Of a stretch of DNA of 36,180 bases, positions 24,940 through 34,949 are shown piece after piece. The translations under genes and the position numbers were made by a program. Source of the DNA: Streptomyces sp. MnatMP-M17 (GTDB taxonomy: Bacteria; Actinomycetota; Actinomycetes; Streptomycetales; Streptomycetaceae); contig NZ_FMDK01000135.1 of the NCBI RefSeq assembly GCF_900091995.1, forward strand, positions 1 to 36,180, in the 5' to 3' direction. The number at the start of each line of letters is the position of its first letter. The first letter of the stretch is position 1. The notes under the pieces were generated by a model. That model did no database searches, was not told where the DNA came from, and saw nothing but the letters and a program-made list of their open reading frames with translations.

Positions 24940-25510
24940 TTGGGTTCTAGAGGTGGTTGCAACTGCTCCGCGCCGAGAACTCCCTGCGCGCCATCGCCCG
25001 GGACAGATGATCGCTGGAATCCGCCCCTCACCACCCTGCGCACCCGCGCACTGCTCGGCGTCGCCAGTGACCTGCTCGGGCACATGTCCGACAGCGATTC
25101 GGCTTCGCCGACAGCTTCGATATCGTCAGCCGCACCTCCAAAGTCGCCCACCCCCAAAGCGACTGTCCGGGGGAGAGAAATTCCAGGCATCGCTCGCTTT
25201 GGCCCTGGCGATCGCCGCACTGCATTCTCGCAGCGGGCCGGCTCTCGGCTCCTTGTTCCTTGTCGGGGGCTTCGCAGCCCTCGACACCACCGCACTGGAC
25301 TCGGCTCTTGAGGTGCTGCGCACCCGGTCCGGCAGCGACCGCCTTGTCATGGTGATCAGCCACCTGCACGCCGTCGCCGAGGCCGTCGACGACGTGCTGT
25401 TGGTGGAGCGCACCGCTGCCGGGTCATCCGCCCTCTGGCTCACACCGGACGAGCGCGAAGAACTGGCACAGGCTGATCTGGCCAGCGGCCTGCAAGCACT
25501 GGCACGGTAG
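24940..25510 (+). pseudogene. Frameshifted SbcC/SMC-like ATPase C-terminal fragment
   Basis: The last part, from about 25160, reads LSGGEKFQASLALALA (ABC signature) and ends with a D-loop/switch region (VISHLHAVAEAVDD). Just upstream, FGFADSFDIVSRTSKVAHP lies in a second frame and TLRTRALLGVASDLLG in a third, so at least two frameshifts occurred. The Walker B segment reads LFLVGGF where SbcC-like proteins have LFLDEGF, so both acidic residues are lost. The N-terminal ATP-binding half is absent. It was probably part of a large SMC-type nuclease or defence ATPase. Confidence 0.72.
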
Positions 25511-25585
25511 TTCGGCTACATCGTGCGGTGTTCCGCCCGGGCAACCTCCGGTTCGCTACTGCGTCCGGGATGCTGGCTCGGCGCT

Positions 25586-26803
25586 TCAGCGGTGGCGCAG
25601 CCGGGCCAGGAGCCTGCGCCAGCGCCGCCACCGGCGCGGTCGGCCTTCATGAGCGGCGGTTTCGGGATCAGGCGCCGGAGCGGCCGCCGCCGGGCTCTGG
25701 GGAGTCTGGTCCGCGGCGGAGATGGTGCTGTCGGGGGAGGCGGCGGTGTCGGCGGGAAGCGGGAGGGCGAGCTGCCGCGGTCGGGCGGTGGTGAGCCGGG
25801 CCTGCTGGGCGTAGCGTTCGCGGGCCTTGCCGCGCCGGTATGCCTCGCGGCCGGACTGCGCTGCTTCCAGGTCGGTCATCGCGGTGACCGCGGCGCCCAG
25901 CAGGGCGGGGGCGGCCAGGGCGCGCAGGGGCAGGGGCAGCAGGCCCCACCAGGCGGCGCCGTCGGCGGGCCTGGGGTGGCTGATCTTCCAGTCCCGCTGC
26001 CAGGAGGCTGCCGATCCGCTCCAGTCCTCTGTGGCCCGGGGCGGGTAGGTGATCGGGTGGCCGCCGAAGGGCAGTAGCAGTGTGCCGTCGTCGCGCCAGG
26101 CCACGGCGAACTGGGCCTGGGCCAAACGCTGCTGGCCGGAGGTGGGGCTGATCTTGTCGATGCGCTGGTCCTGTCGGCGGGTACGGACCTGAACTTGGCC
26201 GGCCGCGCGGTAGTGGGCGCCGTCGTGGCGGTCGAACAGGACCCACTGCCGCGTTGCGGTGTTCCGGTTGGCCAGGATTCGGTCGGCCTGGTGGTCGCTC
26301 AGCTCGCCGTGGGGGAGGTGGATGACGCCGGCGCCGGAGGGGGCCTCCAGCCGCAGTGCCAGCACCGGCATCACCTTCGGCTCGGCGGTGGCGGTCATGG
26401 CCGCCTGGATGCGTACTCCGGGCGCGGCGGCAGCGAGGCGCTCGGCGAGAGCCTGGGTGTCGGTGACGGCGGCACGCACACGGGCCAGATACCCGGGGGT
26501 GGCCGGGCAGCGGTCGATCTCGTGCCGGGTGTGACGGAAGCGGGCGGTGAAGTCGGTGTGATCGCGGGGCCCGCACAGCTCCAGCGTCCGCCCGCACGCC
26601 AGACAGCTGTAACGGCCGGAAGCCTGCCCGCGCGGCAGCACGCGGACGCTGTCCGGGGCCTGGCGAAGGTCGACGAGCAGGCCCGTGGCGGTGTCAACGG
26701 CTATGTCCCCGTGCCTGGGGCGCCGGCGGCGGGCACCGGGGACGGCGCGGGCAGGGTGGCGGACGGCGGAGGAACGGCGGCTCGCAGTAGCGGCGGTGCG
26801 CAT
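25586..26803 (-). CDS. Hypothetical protein with CoiA-like zinc ribbon
   Basis: This 405-residue protein starts with an Arg-rich segment and then YSCLACGRTLELCG, with FRHTRHEIDRCP further on; this spacing of Cys and His resembles the N-terminal zinc ribbon of competence-type CoiA proteins. The middle (about 95-290) has no family I recognise, though FAVAWRDDGTLLLPFGGHPITY is a notable block. A hydrophobic patch near 300-325 is followed by a charged tail with an Arg/Trp-rich end. It is transcribed divergently from the HTH membrane protein. Start codon uncertain, since the first 30 residues look non-conserved. Confidence 0.65.
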   Translation of the reverse strand: MRTAATASRRSSAVRHPARAVPGARRRRPRHGDIAVDTATGLLVDLRQAPDSVRVLPRGQASGRYSCLACGRTLELCGPRDHTDFTARFRHTRHEIDRCPATPGYLARVRAAVTDTQALAERLAAAAPGVRIQAAMTATAEPKVMPVLALRLEAPSGAGVIHLPHGELSDHQADRILANRNTATRQWVLFDRHDGAHYRAAGQVQVRTRRQDQRIDKISPTSGQQRLAQAQFAVAWRDDGTLLLPFGGHPITYPPRATEDWSGSAASWQRDWKISHPRPADGAAWWGLLPLPLRALAAPALLGAAVTAMTDLEAAQSGREAYRRGKARERYAQQARLTTARPRQLALPLPADTAASPDSTISAADQTPQSPAAAAPAPDPETAAHEGRPRRWRRWRRLLARLRHR

Positions 26804-26868
26804 AAGTCAGCTCCCGGTAACGGCGGTTGGGGTTGAGCGGTATGCCTTGAGCGTGCGGCGGCCGGGAA

Positions 26869-26936
26869 ATGTCCACACCGCCCGCGGAGGGTTCGCACAG
26901 GTCGACTCTGGACATTGCTTGGTATGTCCTGGACAA
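26869..26936. promoter_or_regulatory. ATGTCC/GGACAT motif cluster before the HTH gene
   Basis: ATGTCC occurs at 26869-26874, GGACAT at 26910-26915 and ATGTCC at 26924-26929; the last two form an inverted pair 8 bp apart. A partial copy (GGACAA) touches the start codon region. The cluster fills the 133-bp divergent intergenic region and may be the binding site of the adjacent HTH protein. Confidence 0.45.
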
Positions 26937-28973
26937 ATGAATGCGCTGATGGGGGCGTGGATGGCGGGTGGGGGGAAGCGGGGCCGCAAACCGGCTGCGA
27001 TCCGGGCGGAGACGCCGCAGGCGCGGGCGTTAGCCGAGTTCCTTAGGGAACTGCGCGAGAAGTCCGGCAAGACGTACGACGATCTGGCCAAGGAACTCAG
27101 TTGGTCCCGCTCCAGCATCGGCAACCACCTGTCCGGCACGGTGCCGACGATGGACGTGGTGCTGAAATTGGTCGAGGCCACCGCCCCGGCCAGCCAGCTC
27201 GATGCGATGAAGACCCGGGCGGTCCGGCTGTGGGAACGGGCGACCAACCCGCCTGCCGGAGACCTGGCCGTGCGCCGACCGCCCTCGGGGGCAGCGCCGG
27301 TCGCCGCACGGTTCATCGCCGAGGGCCGCGGACGCCTGGCCCAGGCCGACGCCCACAGCCACCGACTGGCACAGGACCTGGCCACCGCCCAGGAACTCGT
27401 GGTCCTGCTCACCGCACTCAACGCCCAGCTGCGGGTCCAGATCGAACAGCTCGCCGCCGTCTCGCCGGAGAGCGAGAACGCCGACCAGGCCCAGGAGAAA
27501 CTCACCCGCGCCATCGAGCAGCTCAAGCAGACCGAACAGGACCTCACCGAAGCCCGCCAGGCCCGCAACGAAGCGGAGAAACTCGCCGCCATCGCCCGTC
27601 GCCGCTGCCTGGAACTGGAAGAAGAACTCGCCCTCCTCCGCCTGGTCGGCCCCGCCAAGGAAGAGGCCGCCGCACCACAACCGGAGCAGCCCGAGCCGGA
27701 CTTGGACCAGACGGCATTCCTGGCCGACCCGGCCCAGGCACTGCGCACCGCACGCCTACTCCTCGACCAGGGCCACGCGCTGCGCACCGAAGTGGCCGGC
27801 CAAATGGGACTGGCGGCCACCACCGCCGCCACCGACATCACGGTGCGGCGCAGCGAGCGCTGGCACGCCGCCACGACGCTGCTCGGCCGCACGCTCGGCT
27901 GCCTGATCGCCGCCGCCGGCGCCTCGCTCCACCTGGTAGCTCTTGCCGTGCAGGCCCCCGGCTGGATCGTGATCACCGACCCGGTCGCCCTTTCCGGGCT
28001 GGTCCTGGTCGCCGAACCCTGGCACCTGATCGCGCGCCTGTGGCCGTGGCTGCGCGCCGCCGCCCGCCGCGAACCCCTGCCTCGACCTCTGCCCATCACC
28101 TACGCCACGCTTGCCCCCCGCGCACTGCGCTGCCTGACCGCCGCCCTCACCGCCGCCGGCGCCGCGGCGAGCCTGCAGGCCGGCCTCTCCTGGGGCCCGT
28201 GGTGGTGGCTGCTCACCGCGCCTTGGACGATGCTGTTTTTCTCGATCACTGTCGTGGGCTACGACCCGGCTCTGCGGCGCACCACCCGCGCAGCCCTGGC
28301 CGACCTCGCCGCCGACCTGCGCGCACCCAACCTGTCCCCGAACCATGCCGCCGAACTCGCCAAGAAGCAGCCGTGGCTGCGTGTGATGGACGCGCAGTGG
28401 ATCGACCGCCGCGCCGACGAACTCCACACCGTACTGTCCGGCAAATGGCGCGAGGCTCCTGTATGGATGTGGATCTGCCTGAGCCCGATCGTCTTACCCG
28501 GCCTGTACGGCATCGGGGTCGGCCTCGCTCAGGCCGTCGGAGCTCTCGACCTCGGCCACCACGCCCACTTGGCGGTGCGCACCGTCGACGAACCGGTCAC
28601 CCGGTTCCTTCACGCACATACCGCTGGCCTGCCGCTCACCCCCGGGGCGGCGCACGCCTTGTGGATTGGCCTCGGAATCCTGGCGCTGGTGCTCTCCACC
28701 GTCGTTCGCGCCTTCGCGGCCCGGCTGACGTGGATGCTTTGGGGGGTGGGCACCGTTGCGATGACGTGGTTTGGGACCGGACAGGCCGCCCGGGGCACCG
28801 CGGCCGGCCTGGTGGCCGTCGTCTGGGGGCTGGTGTCGATCATCGCGCTGAACGGTGTCGGACAGCGCCCGCGGATCACCACGATCAACCTCTTCGGCGA
28901 TGTGCGCGCGGCCATGCAACCCGAGAAGGACACGGAAGAGGCCGGTGCAGGGGAGACGACCACCCGCGAGTGA
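26937..28973 (+). CDS. HTH protein with coiled coil and multiple membrane segments
   Basis: From ATG 26937 the product has 678 residues; ATG 26949 and 26961 are alternatives. Residues about 30-85 are an XRE-type helix-turn-helix (GKTYDDLAKELSWSRSSIG). Residues about 120-240 are a long Glu/Ala/Gln-rich coiled coil. The C-terminal half has seven or eight hydrophobic segments, for example LGCLIAAAGASLHLVALAV, WMWICLSPIVLPGLYGIG and LWIGLGILALVLSTVV. This is an unusual join of a DNA-binding head to a polytopic membrane tail. It may sense a membrane signal and control nearby genes; function unknown. Confidence 0.8.
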   Translation: MNALMGAWMAGGGKRGRKPAAIRAETPQARALAEFLRELREKSGKTYDDLAKELSWSRSSIGNHLSGTVPTMDVVLKLVEATAPASQLDAMKTRAVRLWERATNPPAGDLAVRRPPSGAAPVAARFIAEGRGRLAQADAHSHRLAQDLATAQELVVLLTALNAQLRVQIEQLAAVSPESENADQAQEKLTRAIEQLKQTEQDLTEARQARNEAEKLAAIARRRCLELEEELALLRLVGPAKEEAAAPQPEQPEPDLDQTAFLADPAQALRTARLLLDQGHALRTEVAGQMGLAATTAATDITVRRSERWHAATTLLGRTLGCLIAAAGASLHLVALAVQAPGWIVITDPVALSGLVLVAEPWHLIARLWPWLRAAARREPLPRPLPITYATLAPRALRCLTAALTAAGAAASLQAGLSWGPWWWLLTAPWTMLFFSITVVGYDPALRRTTRAALADLAADLRAPNLSPNHAAELAKKQPWLRVMDAQWIDRRADELHTVLSGKWREAPVWMWICLSPIVLPGLYGIGVGLAQAVGALDLGHHAHLAVRTVDEPVTRFLHAHTAGLPLTPGAAHALWIGLGILALVLSTVVRAFAARLTWMLWGVGTVAMTWFGTGQAARGTAAGLVAVVWGLVSIIALNGVGQRPRITTINLFGDVRAAMQPEKDTEEAGAGETTTRE

Positions 28974-29119
28974 GGGCGGGCCTGGACGCATCAATGGGCA
29001 CAGCAGTCCCACGTCTCGGTTGAATCACCCCCCCCCACGGCGTCGCACAGCCAAGCAGATGCATTCCTCGTGGGGGACTTGCCGAGAAATCGTAGGAGTG
29101 CCGTGCGACGATACGGGTC

Positions 29120-32100
29120 GTGGCGAGGCGGAGCGGTGCGGTGGTGCGGTCGTCGGGGGAGGTGCCGACGAGCCTGCGTGTTCCTCCTTCGGGCAGAGTC
29201 CGGCCGCCGATTGCCACCAAGGCCGACTATCTGCCGCTGGATCAACTGCCGTGGCCGGATGCGGAGCGGCTGTTTCTGCGGCTGGCTGAGCTGGACGGCC
29301 AGGCTGAGTACGCCGAGTTGTACGGCACAGCAGGGCAAGGCCAGGAAGGCATCGACCTGTTCGTCCGCAACACCCGCGGTCCGGCCGTGTCCGCCGGCAC
29401 CGATCCCGGCCGCCGCTACACCACCTTGCAGTCAAAGCGTGTGGCGACGCTGACGTCGGCGGACATCATCAAGGCGGTCGACAAGTTCCTGGCCGGTTCC
29501 TGGGCCGACCGGTCGGAAGTCTTCATCTACGCCACCACCCATGCCCTGCGCCCCACCACGCTGGCTGAGGAACTTGAGCGCCAGGCGGACAGAGCAGAGA
29601 AGGCGGGGATCCGGCTCGAGCGCTGGGGACGCGAGTCGGTGAGCGAGCGGCTGCGGCAGCTGCCCGAGATCGTCGACGACTTCTTCGGCCGCGCCTGGGT
29701 GGCCGAGTTCTGCGGTCCCGAGGCCGAACAGGCTCTGGCGGGCAGGCTGCCGGGCCAGGATGTGGAGGCTTTGCGCGCTGGTCTGCGCAGCCTGTACCGG
29801 GCGTCCTTCGCTCTTCAGGACACAGGGGCGGTCTTGTTGGCTCCGGCCGTGTCTGCGCACCCGCCGAAGCCGCTTGAGTACGTCCTGCTGGACATCACCG
29901 ACAGCGGCGGTGAGTTCCTCGGGAGTCCGTCGGGCACTGCGGGCGAGCAGTCTTCGGCGGACGAGCGCCGGGACGGGCGCGGTCTGCCTAGCGCAACAGG
30001 CCCGGGTGCGGCAGGAACAGCGGAGATGGAACAGGTCGTCGACGGGTACGCCCCCTGGTCCTACCGTGACGCCGTACCCGCCGTGGACCGTTTGCTGGAG
30101 CGCGGCCGGGTCGAGGACGAGCTGGGCGGGCTGGAGGTGACCCGCAGCGCCTGCGACGAATGGCTGGCCGACGGTGATCTCTCGGTCGTGGCCGGCGGGC
30201 CGGGGGCTGGAAAATCGAGTCTGCTGCGCTTCGTGGTGTCCGACCTACTGGACGACAGCCCCCGTTCAGCAGCCCTGGTCGCGAAGTTCGGCTCACATCT
30301 GCCGGTGTGGTTGCCGTTCTCGTTTCTGTGCGCATACATCAAAGAGGACGCCGAGCGGTCGGTGGAGTCCGCTGTCCGGGCCTGGCTCACCCGCTACTCC
30401 GCGCAGCACCTGCACGATCTGGTGGCCGGAGCCCTGGCCGATGACCGGCTGTTGCTGGTCGTCGACGGCCTGGACGAGTGGACCGACGAGGACAGCGCTC
30501 ACCCTGCCCTGACACTTCTGGAGAACTTCGTCCGCAGCCGCAACGTCGCCGCCATCGTCTCCAGCCGCCCCTACGCCCTGCGCCGTCTGATGCCGCTGGC
30601 GGGATGGCGGGTGGGAAACCTGGCGCCGCTGTCTGCGGCACAGCAGCAGAGCATGACACGGGCTGCCTTCGCCAGGGCTGTGACTGCCGAGCCGGCCCCT
30701 CCCGCGGGCGAGCAGGAGGCGGGGCCTGCCGCGCAGCGTCTCATGGATGAGACGGCCGACCGCTTCCTGGACGAGGTCAAGGCCGTGGCTGACCTCAAGG
30801 CGCTCGCCGCCGTTCCGCTGTTCCTGCTGATGCTGGCCGGAATGTGGTCCAGGGGCCCGCTGCCCACGCGGCGCATGCAGGCCTACCGGCGGCTGGTTGA
30901 CGTACTGATCGAGCAGCATCCGGCCATCCGGCGTCGCGACGTGCGCCGGCCCGCGGGCGGACTGGACACCCGGGACATCCGCCAGGTGCTGGCCGCTGTC
31001 GCCTACGAGCTACGACAGGCCGACACAGGACCTGCCGCCAGCACCCGGGTATGGCGTGCCAGTGTGGTCCGGGCACTGTGCGATGACGACCTGTTCGGCT
31101 ACGACGGCGTGGAGGCCCGCCGTCTGGCCCCGCAGATCATGGAGGTGGCCGAAGGTGATCTCGGCATCCTGCTCGCCCAGGGAGCCGGCACCCTGGGCTT
31201 TGCCCACCGAGCTGTCGCCGAGCAGCTATGCGCAGAGCACCTGATGACCCTGCCCCTTGCCAGCCAGCAGGCGGTCGTCCGCTCCAGAGCGGGAAGCCGT
31301 TCCTGGCGGGACGTGCTGCTTGCCCTGCTGGCCGGGCAGGACCGCCCGAGCGACGCCGCCGAGCTCCTGCAGACGGCCCTCGACGCAGGTCCGAAGAACT
31401 CGACAGCGGAACTGGGCGGCCACGAACTGGCCGCGGAGGCCCTGGCCGCCGGAGTGCGCATGCCCCATCGGGAGGTTACCCGCTTCGCCCAACTGCTCTG
31501 CGCCCGCGTCGAGCACCACCCCTGGATGCCTCACCGGGCACGCCTGCTCGCCGCCCTCACCGGCGCCCTGGCCGAGACCACTGCCCGCCGGGTTCTGCTG
31601 CCGTGGTTCGCCCGCAAGACCATAGCAACCACCGACGAGCCGAACGCCTACTGGTCGCTGCGCCGCACAGACATCGCCGTACCGGACGCCGAGACGATCC
31701 TCCTGCAGGCACTGCGCCACCCCTCTGACGCTGTCAAGCACGCCTCGGCCCACGCCCTCGCCCAGCGCATGGCAGGCACCGACGAAATGGCACAGGCCCT
31801 GGCCGTCCTGGCATGCGAAGGAAGCGACACCACCATCCAGGCCGCCGCGCTCGAAGCACTGGTCACCGGCTGGCCCGGGCATACCAGGACGATGGAACTG
31901 ATCTCCTGGGGCATGCGCCAGGGCGCGATCGGTCTTCGGGCCGTCGCATTGCGCGCGCACCGGGCCCTGCGACGCGATACCCCCCAGGGCATGGAACCCT
32001 ACGACGAGAACGACCGTCAGTGGCTGCTCAGCCTGCTCGAACGGGACTCGGTGGGGGATGTCCTGGACCGGGTGACTGCGGAGATGGTCAGCGACGCAGC

Positions 32101-34423
32101 GCAGGGCGACGAGTCCGTGCGGGACCTCTGCCTTGCCATCCTGTCGGGCACCCCCGGCCGGCCCGGCACGCCAGGATGGAGAGAGCTCGCCTGGTGGGTG
32201 GTGCTCACCGCATTTCCGCAGGATTCAAGGGTCGTCCAGTGGGCGGCACGCAAGATCGCTTCCGACGACTACTTGCCCTACTCCCTGGCCAACGCGCCGG
32301 CCGCCTGGGCCGATGAGCCTGCCATCCGCGACGCCGCTCAGACCCGCCTCCTGCACGAATCCTTCCACCCGGCAGACAACACCTTCCACCTGGCCCGGCT
32401 GGCCCGTACCGGCCAGGTACGTGATCACCTGATCAGTGCCCTCGACGCGACTTTCGGTACAGCCGTAGCTGCCCGGGCCCTCCAAGAGCACTTTGGCGAC
32501 GACCCCGTTGCCCGAGAAGCTCTGTTGCGCAAGATCAACGGTCCTGTTGATGACGCCGTGTCCTTCGTCGAGGTCGTGGCGACGGTCCTGAGACCCACCG
32601 ACGGCATCGATCACCTGCTCCAGCTGATCCAGCAGCGCCCCCGGGAGGGCGTCCAGCATGCCATCGCCGCCCTCGCCAGCCTCTGGATCGACTGTAAGAA
32701 CGCCGTACGTGGCGAACCCTCTCCCGTCCTGTTCGATCAGGCCGAACACGCTCTGGAACACCATGACGCACAGGCGCTTGCCTGCGTCTGCCTCGATGCG
32801 GTGCCAGGAGAGAACTTCGGCACCGCGCGCGGTTGGATCATCGGAGCATGGCCCGAAGTCCCCGAAGTCCTGACCTACGCCCGCCAATGCCTGACCGGCG
32901 CCGATCCCGAGGCTGGCCCGGTCCTCATCGGCTATGGCCCGCTCAACAGCCCGCAAGCCGCACAGATCATCGCCGAAGCCACGGCCCTGCTCAATCCGCT
33001 CCCGCCCGCTCTGCGCGTGCTGATCGCCCAGCAGCTCACCCGGCGCGGCATCGACACCGAGACCGTGACCGAACTGCTCAAGGAATGGCGCCACGACACC
33101 TCGAGCCCAGTGCGTCGGGCCGCCGCGACAGCGCTGGCCCGTACCCTCGCCGTCACTCCCGTCTTGGCGTCCGGCAGCGACGGCGCGACATCGGAATCCA
33201 CCACAGCACACACCAACTGGCAGCAGGCACAGGAGAAGCTGCGCGCCGAATGCCGTCAGGAACTGCTCTCCTACGATCTGAACACGGGCGACGACCGCCG
33301 ACGCACCGCTTGGGTGATCGTGCTCCTGCTTGGTGACGTCACCCTTCTGGAAGGCGTTGTCGAGCGCAACAACGGCCGACCCGCCTCCGCCGAATTCGAC
33401 GATCCCCTCTCCGGCCCGGACCTCCAGCTGACCAAGCTGGTCGCAACCCACTGGACCGCGCTTCAACAACAGTGCGGCAACCAGCTGCTCGAACGCCTGA
33501 CCGGTCGGCTCAGCCGCACCCCTCCGGAGCTCACCAAGGTATGGGCCACGCTGGCGACCGTTGCTGCCCGGCACCCCGAACTCGACCGTGCACTAAGCAA
33601 TGCTGTGCGCGCTGACCCCGAACTCCTGCACGACAAGGATGTGTTTGCCTGGTACGCCGACACCAACCCGGACGATCCAGGTCTGCTCCGTCAAGCAGCC
33701 CAGGCGGCCCGGGCCGACAACGACCCCCAACCTGTACTCCACGTGGCGGGCAAACTCCTTCCGCTCGACGCCCATCGGCGTGAGCTGCTGGAACTCCTGA
33801 TCCGCCCCCCGGGCAGAAAACCGTCACCACAGCTGATCAGTGACGACGACATCGACATGGCCGTCACTGGCTGGTGCCGCATTGCCCTGGCCCGCCTTCT
33901 ACCGGACGACCCGCACGCGCACAGTCTCTACCGCGCCCTGCAACAACACCTCGCCGGCACCTACCGGATCGACTGGACCTGGCCCGAAGCCATCGCCGTG
34001 ACGATCAACCTCGCCCCGGCTGCCCACGTACCCCACCTCACCCTGCGCATCGCCGAACGGCTCCAGCGCCGCAGCGCCGACTTTGCTGCGCCCACACTCT
34101 TTGAGGCAGCGGCCCACCGCATCCGCCGCGACCCCCAAGCCGAACAAGCCATGATCGACGCCATCACCAGCCCCGACACCATGGACACTAGCGCCACCCC
34201 GTGGCACCTCACCGGGCGTACCTACACTGCTGCGCCGAGCCAACCGGCCCACCAGCAGATCCTTCTGGCTGGCATTCTGGCAACCGCCACCGGGCTGCCT
34301 GCCGACGTCGCAGCGGCCCTGGCGCCGCTCGCCGACAGCGACAGCGTCCTGCACGACAACCCCCTCATGACACCGAGGCCGATCAGGCTTGCCGTCCTCG
34401 ATCTCCTCGACACCGTTCGCTGA
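29120..34423 (+). CDS. Mrr-like nuclease/NACHT/HEAT-repeat STAND protein
   Basis: This 1767-residue protein has an N-terminal Mrr-like restriction nuclease domain with Glu76-x-x-Asp79 (GQEGID) and Gln104-Ser-Lys106 (LQSKR), the acid and QxK residues of such enzymes. A NACHT NTPase follows: Walker A GGPGAGKS (359-366) and Walker B LLLVVDGLDEW (about 445-454), with the extra acidic residues typical of NACHT. From about 800 to the end are many alpha-helical repeats (HASAHALAQR, RRAAATALAR and similar), probably HEAT-like. Bacterial STAND proteins of this type sense phage proteins with the repeat part and switch on the nuclease. The GTG at 29120 has no strong ribosome site; a start further inside the first 35 residues is possible. 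Confidence 0.87.
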   Translation: MARRSGAVVRSSGEVPTSLRVPPSGRVRPPIATKADYLPLDQLPWPDAERLFLRLAELDGQAEYAELYGTAGQGQEGIDLFVRNTRGPAVSAGTDPGRRYTTLQSKRVATLTSADIIKAVDKFLAGSWADRSEVFIYATTHALRPTTLAEELERQADRAEKAGIRLERWGRESVSERLRQLPEIVDDFFGRAWVAEFCGPEAEQALAGRLPGQDVEALRAGLRSLYRASFALQDTGAVLLAPAVSAHPPKPLEYVLLDITDSGGEFLGSPSGTAGEQSSADERRDGRGLPSATGPGAAGTAEMEQVVDGYAPWSYRDAVPAVDRLLERGRVEDELGGLEVTRSACDEWLADGDLSVVAGGPGAGKSSLLRFVVSDLLDDSPRSAALVAKFGSHLPVWLPFSFLCAYIKEDAERSVESAVRAWLTRYSAQHLHDLVAGALADDRLLLVVDGLDEWTDEDSAHPALTLLENFVRSRNVAAIVSSRPYALRRLMPLAGWRVGNLAPLSAAQQQSMTRAAFARAVTAEPAPPAGEQEAGPAAQRLMDETADRFLDEVKAVADLKALAAVPLFLLMLAGMWSRGPLPTRRMQAYRRLVDVLIEQHPAIRRRDVRRPAGGLDTRDIRQVLAAVAYELRQADTGPAASTRVWRASVVRALCDDDLFGYDGVEARRLAPQIMEVAEGDLGILLAQGAGTLGFAHRAVAEQLCAEHLMTLPLASQQAVVRSRAGSRSWRDVLLALLAGQDRPSDAAELLQTALDAGPKNSTAELGGHELAAEALAAGVRMPHREVTRFAQLLCARVEHHPWMPHRARLLAALTGALAETTARRVLLPWFARKTIATTDEPNAYWSLRRTDIAVPDAETILLQALRHPSDAVKHASAHALAQRMAGTDEMAQALAVLACEGSDTTIQAAALEALVTGWPGHTRTMELISWGMRQGAIGLRAVALRAHRALRRDTPQGMEPYDENDRQWLLSLLERDSVGDVLDRVTAEMVSDAAQGDESVRDLCLAILSGTPGRPGTPGWRELAWWVVLTAFPQDSRVVQWAARKIASDDYLPYSLANAPAAWADEPAIRDAAQTRLLHESFHPADNTFHLARLARTGQVRDHLISALDATFGTAVAARALQEHFGDDPVAREALLRKINGPVDDAVSFVEVVATVLRPTDGIDHLLQLIQQRPREGVQHAIAALASLWIDCKNAVRGEPSPVLFDQAEHALEHHDAQALACVCLDAVPGENFGTARGWIIGAWPEVPEVLTYARQCLTGADPEAGPVLIGYGPLNSPQAAQIIAEATALLNPLPPALRVLIAQQLTRRGIDTETVTELLKEWRHDTSSPVRRAAATALARTLAVTPVLASGSDGATSESTTAHTNWQQAQEKLRAECRQELLSYDLNTGDDRRRTAWVIVLLLGDVTLLEGVVERNNGRPASAEFDDPLSGPDLQLTKLVATHWTALQQQCGNQLLERLTGRLSRTPPELTKVWATLATVAARHPELDRALSNAVRADPELLHDKDVFAWYADTNPDDPGLLRQAAQAARADNDPQPVLHVAGKLLPLDAHRRELLELLIRPPGRKPSPQLISDDDIDMAVTGWCRIALARLLPDDPHAHSLYRALQQHLAGTYRIDWTWPEAIAVTINLAPAAHVPHLTLRIAERLQRRSADFAAPTLFEAAAHRIRRDPQAEQAMIDAITSPDTMDTSATPWHLTGRTYTAAPSQPAHQQILLAGILATATGLPADVAAALAPLADSDSVLHDNPLMTPRPIRLAVLDLLDTVR

Positions 34424-34949
34424 GCACCGAACGTTGTTGCGCGCTCGACCTGCCCCGACTCGTTGCAGCGGCCGGTTGCGGCGTGTGCTTGCGCCAGTAC
34501 GACCAGCGTGCTTGCAGTCGTGGTGTGTGCTGCTCGGCCCGATCACATGTCGGCGTGCCATTCGCGTTGCCTGACCGCCTCCTCCCGTGCCCTCCTCGCA
34601 CTTCGTCGTTATGCCGGCTTCGGGTAGCCTCCGCATCCCTCCTCCACCCTCCCGGGCGTTACGGGTCGCTTAGCTCCCGTTCCCCTGCCCCCTCCTTCAC
34701 ATTACGTGTTTGGTGGCGGATGGTGTTACGGGTTGGGTAGTGTGTGAGGTGCTGCGGCTCGCTGGTGATGTGGGGCGTGGCGTACCCCTGTTGAGTGTGC
34801 TCGCCGTTGTTTGTGCGCCGAGTGGCATTTGCCGTGTCGGGACCCGCCCGGCTGCTGTCTCATTCGTGTTGATCATGGTTGGGGGCTCGTGTGCCGTTGT
34901 CGGCTGAGGTGGGTACGCGGGGCGGTACGAGTTTGTATGCGAGCGCCTG
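34424..34949. other. Intergenic region without a recognisable gene
   Basis: I find no credible coding sequence, tRNA or repeat here. Base composition is less extreme than in the genes on either side, and short C/T-rich stretches occur around 34580-34700. It separates the NACHT gene from a group of small genes and may hold their promoter. Confidence 0.4.

Noticed and set aside
29028-29036. Run of nine C as a phase-variation tract
   Set aside because: It lies in non-coding DNA about 85 bp before the NACHT start and no promoter spacing effect can be shown.
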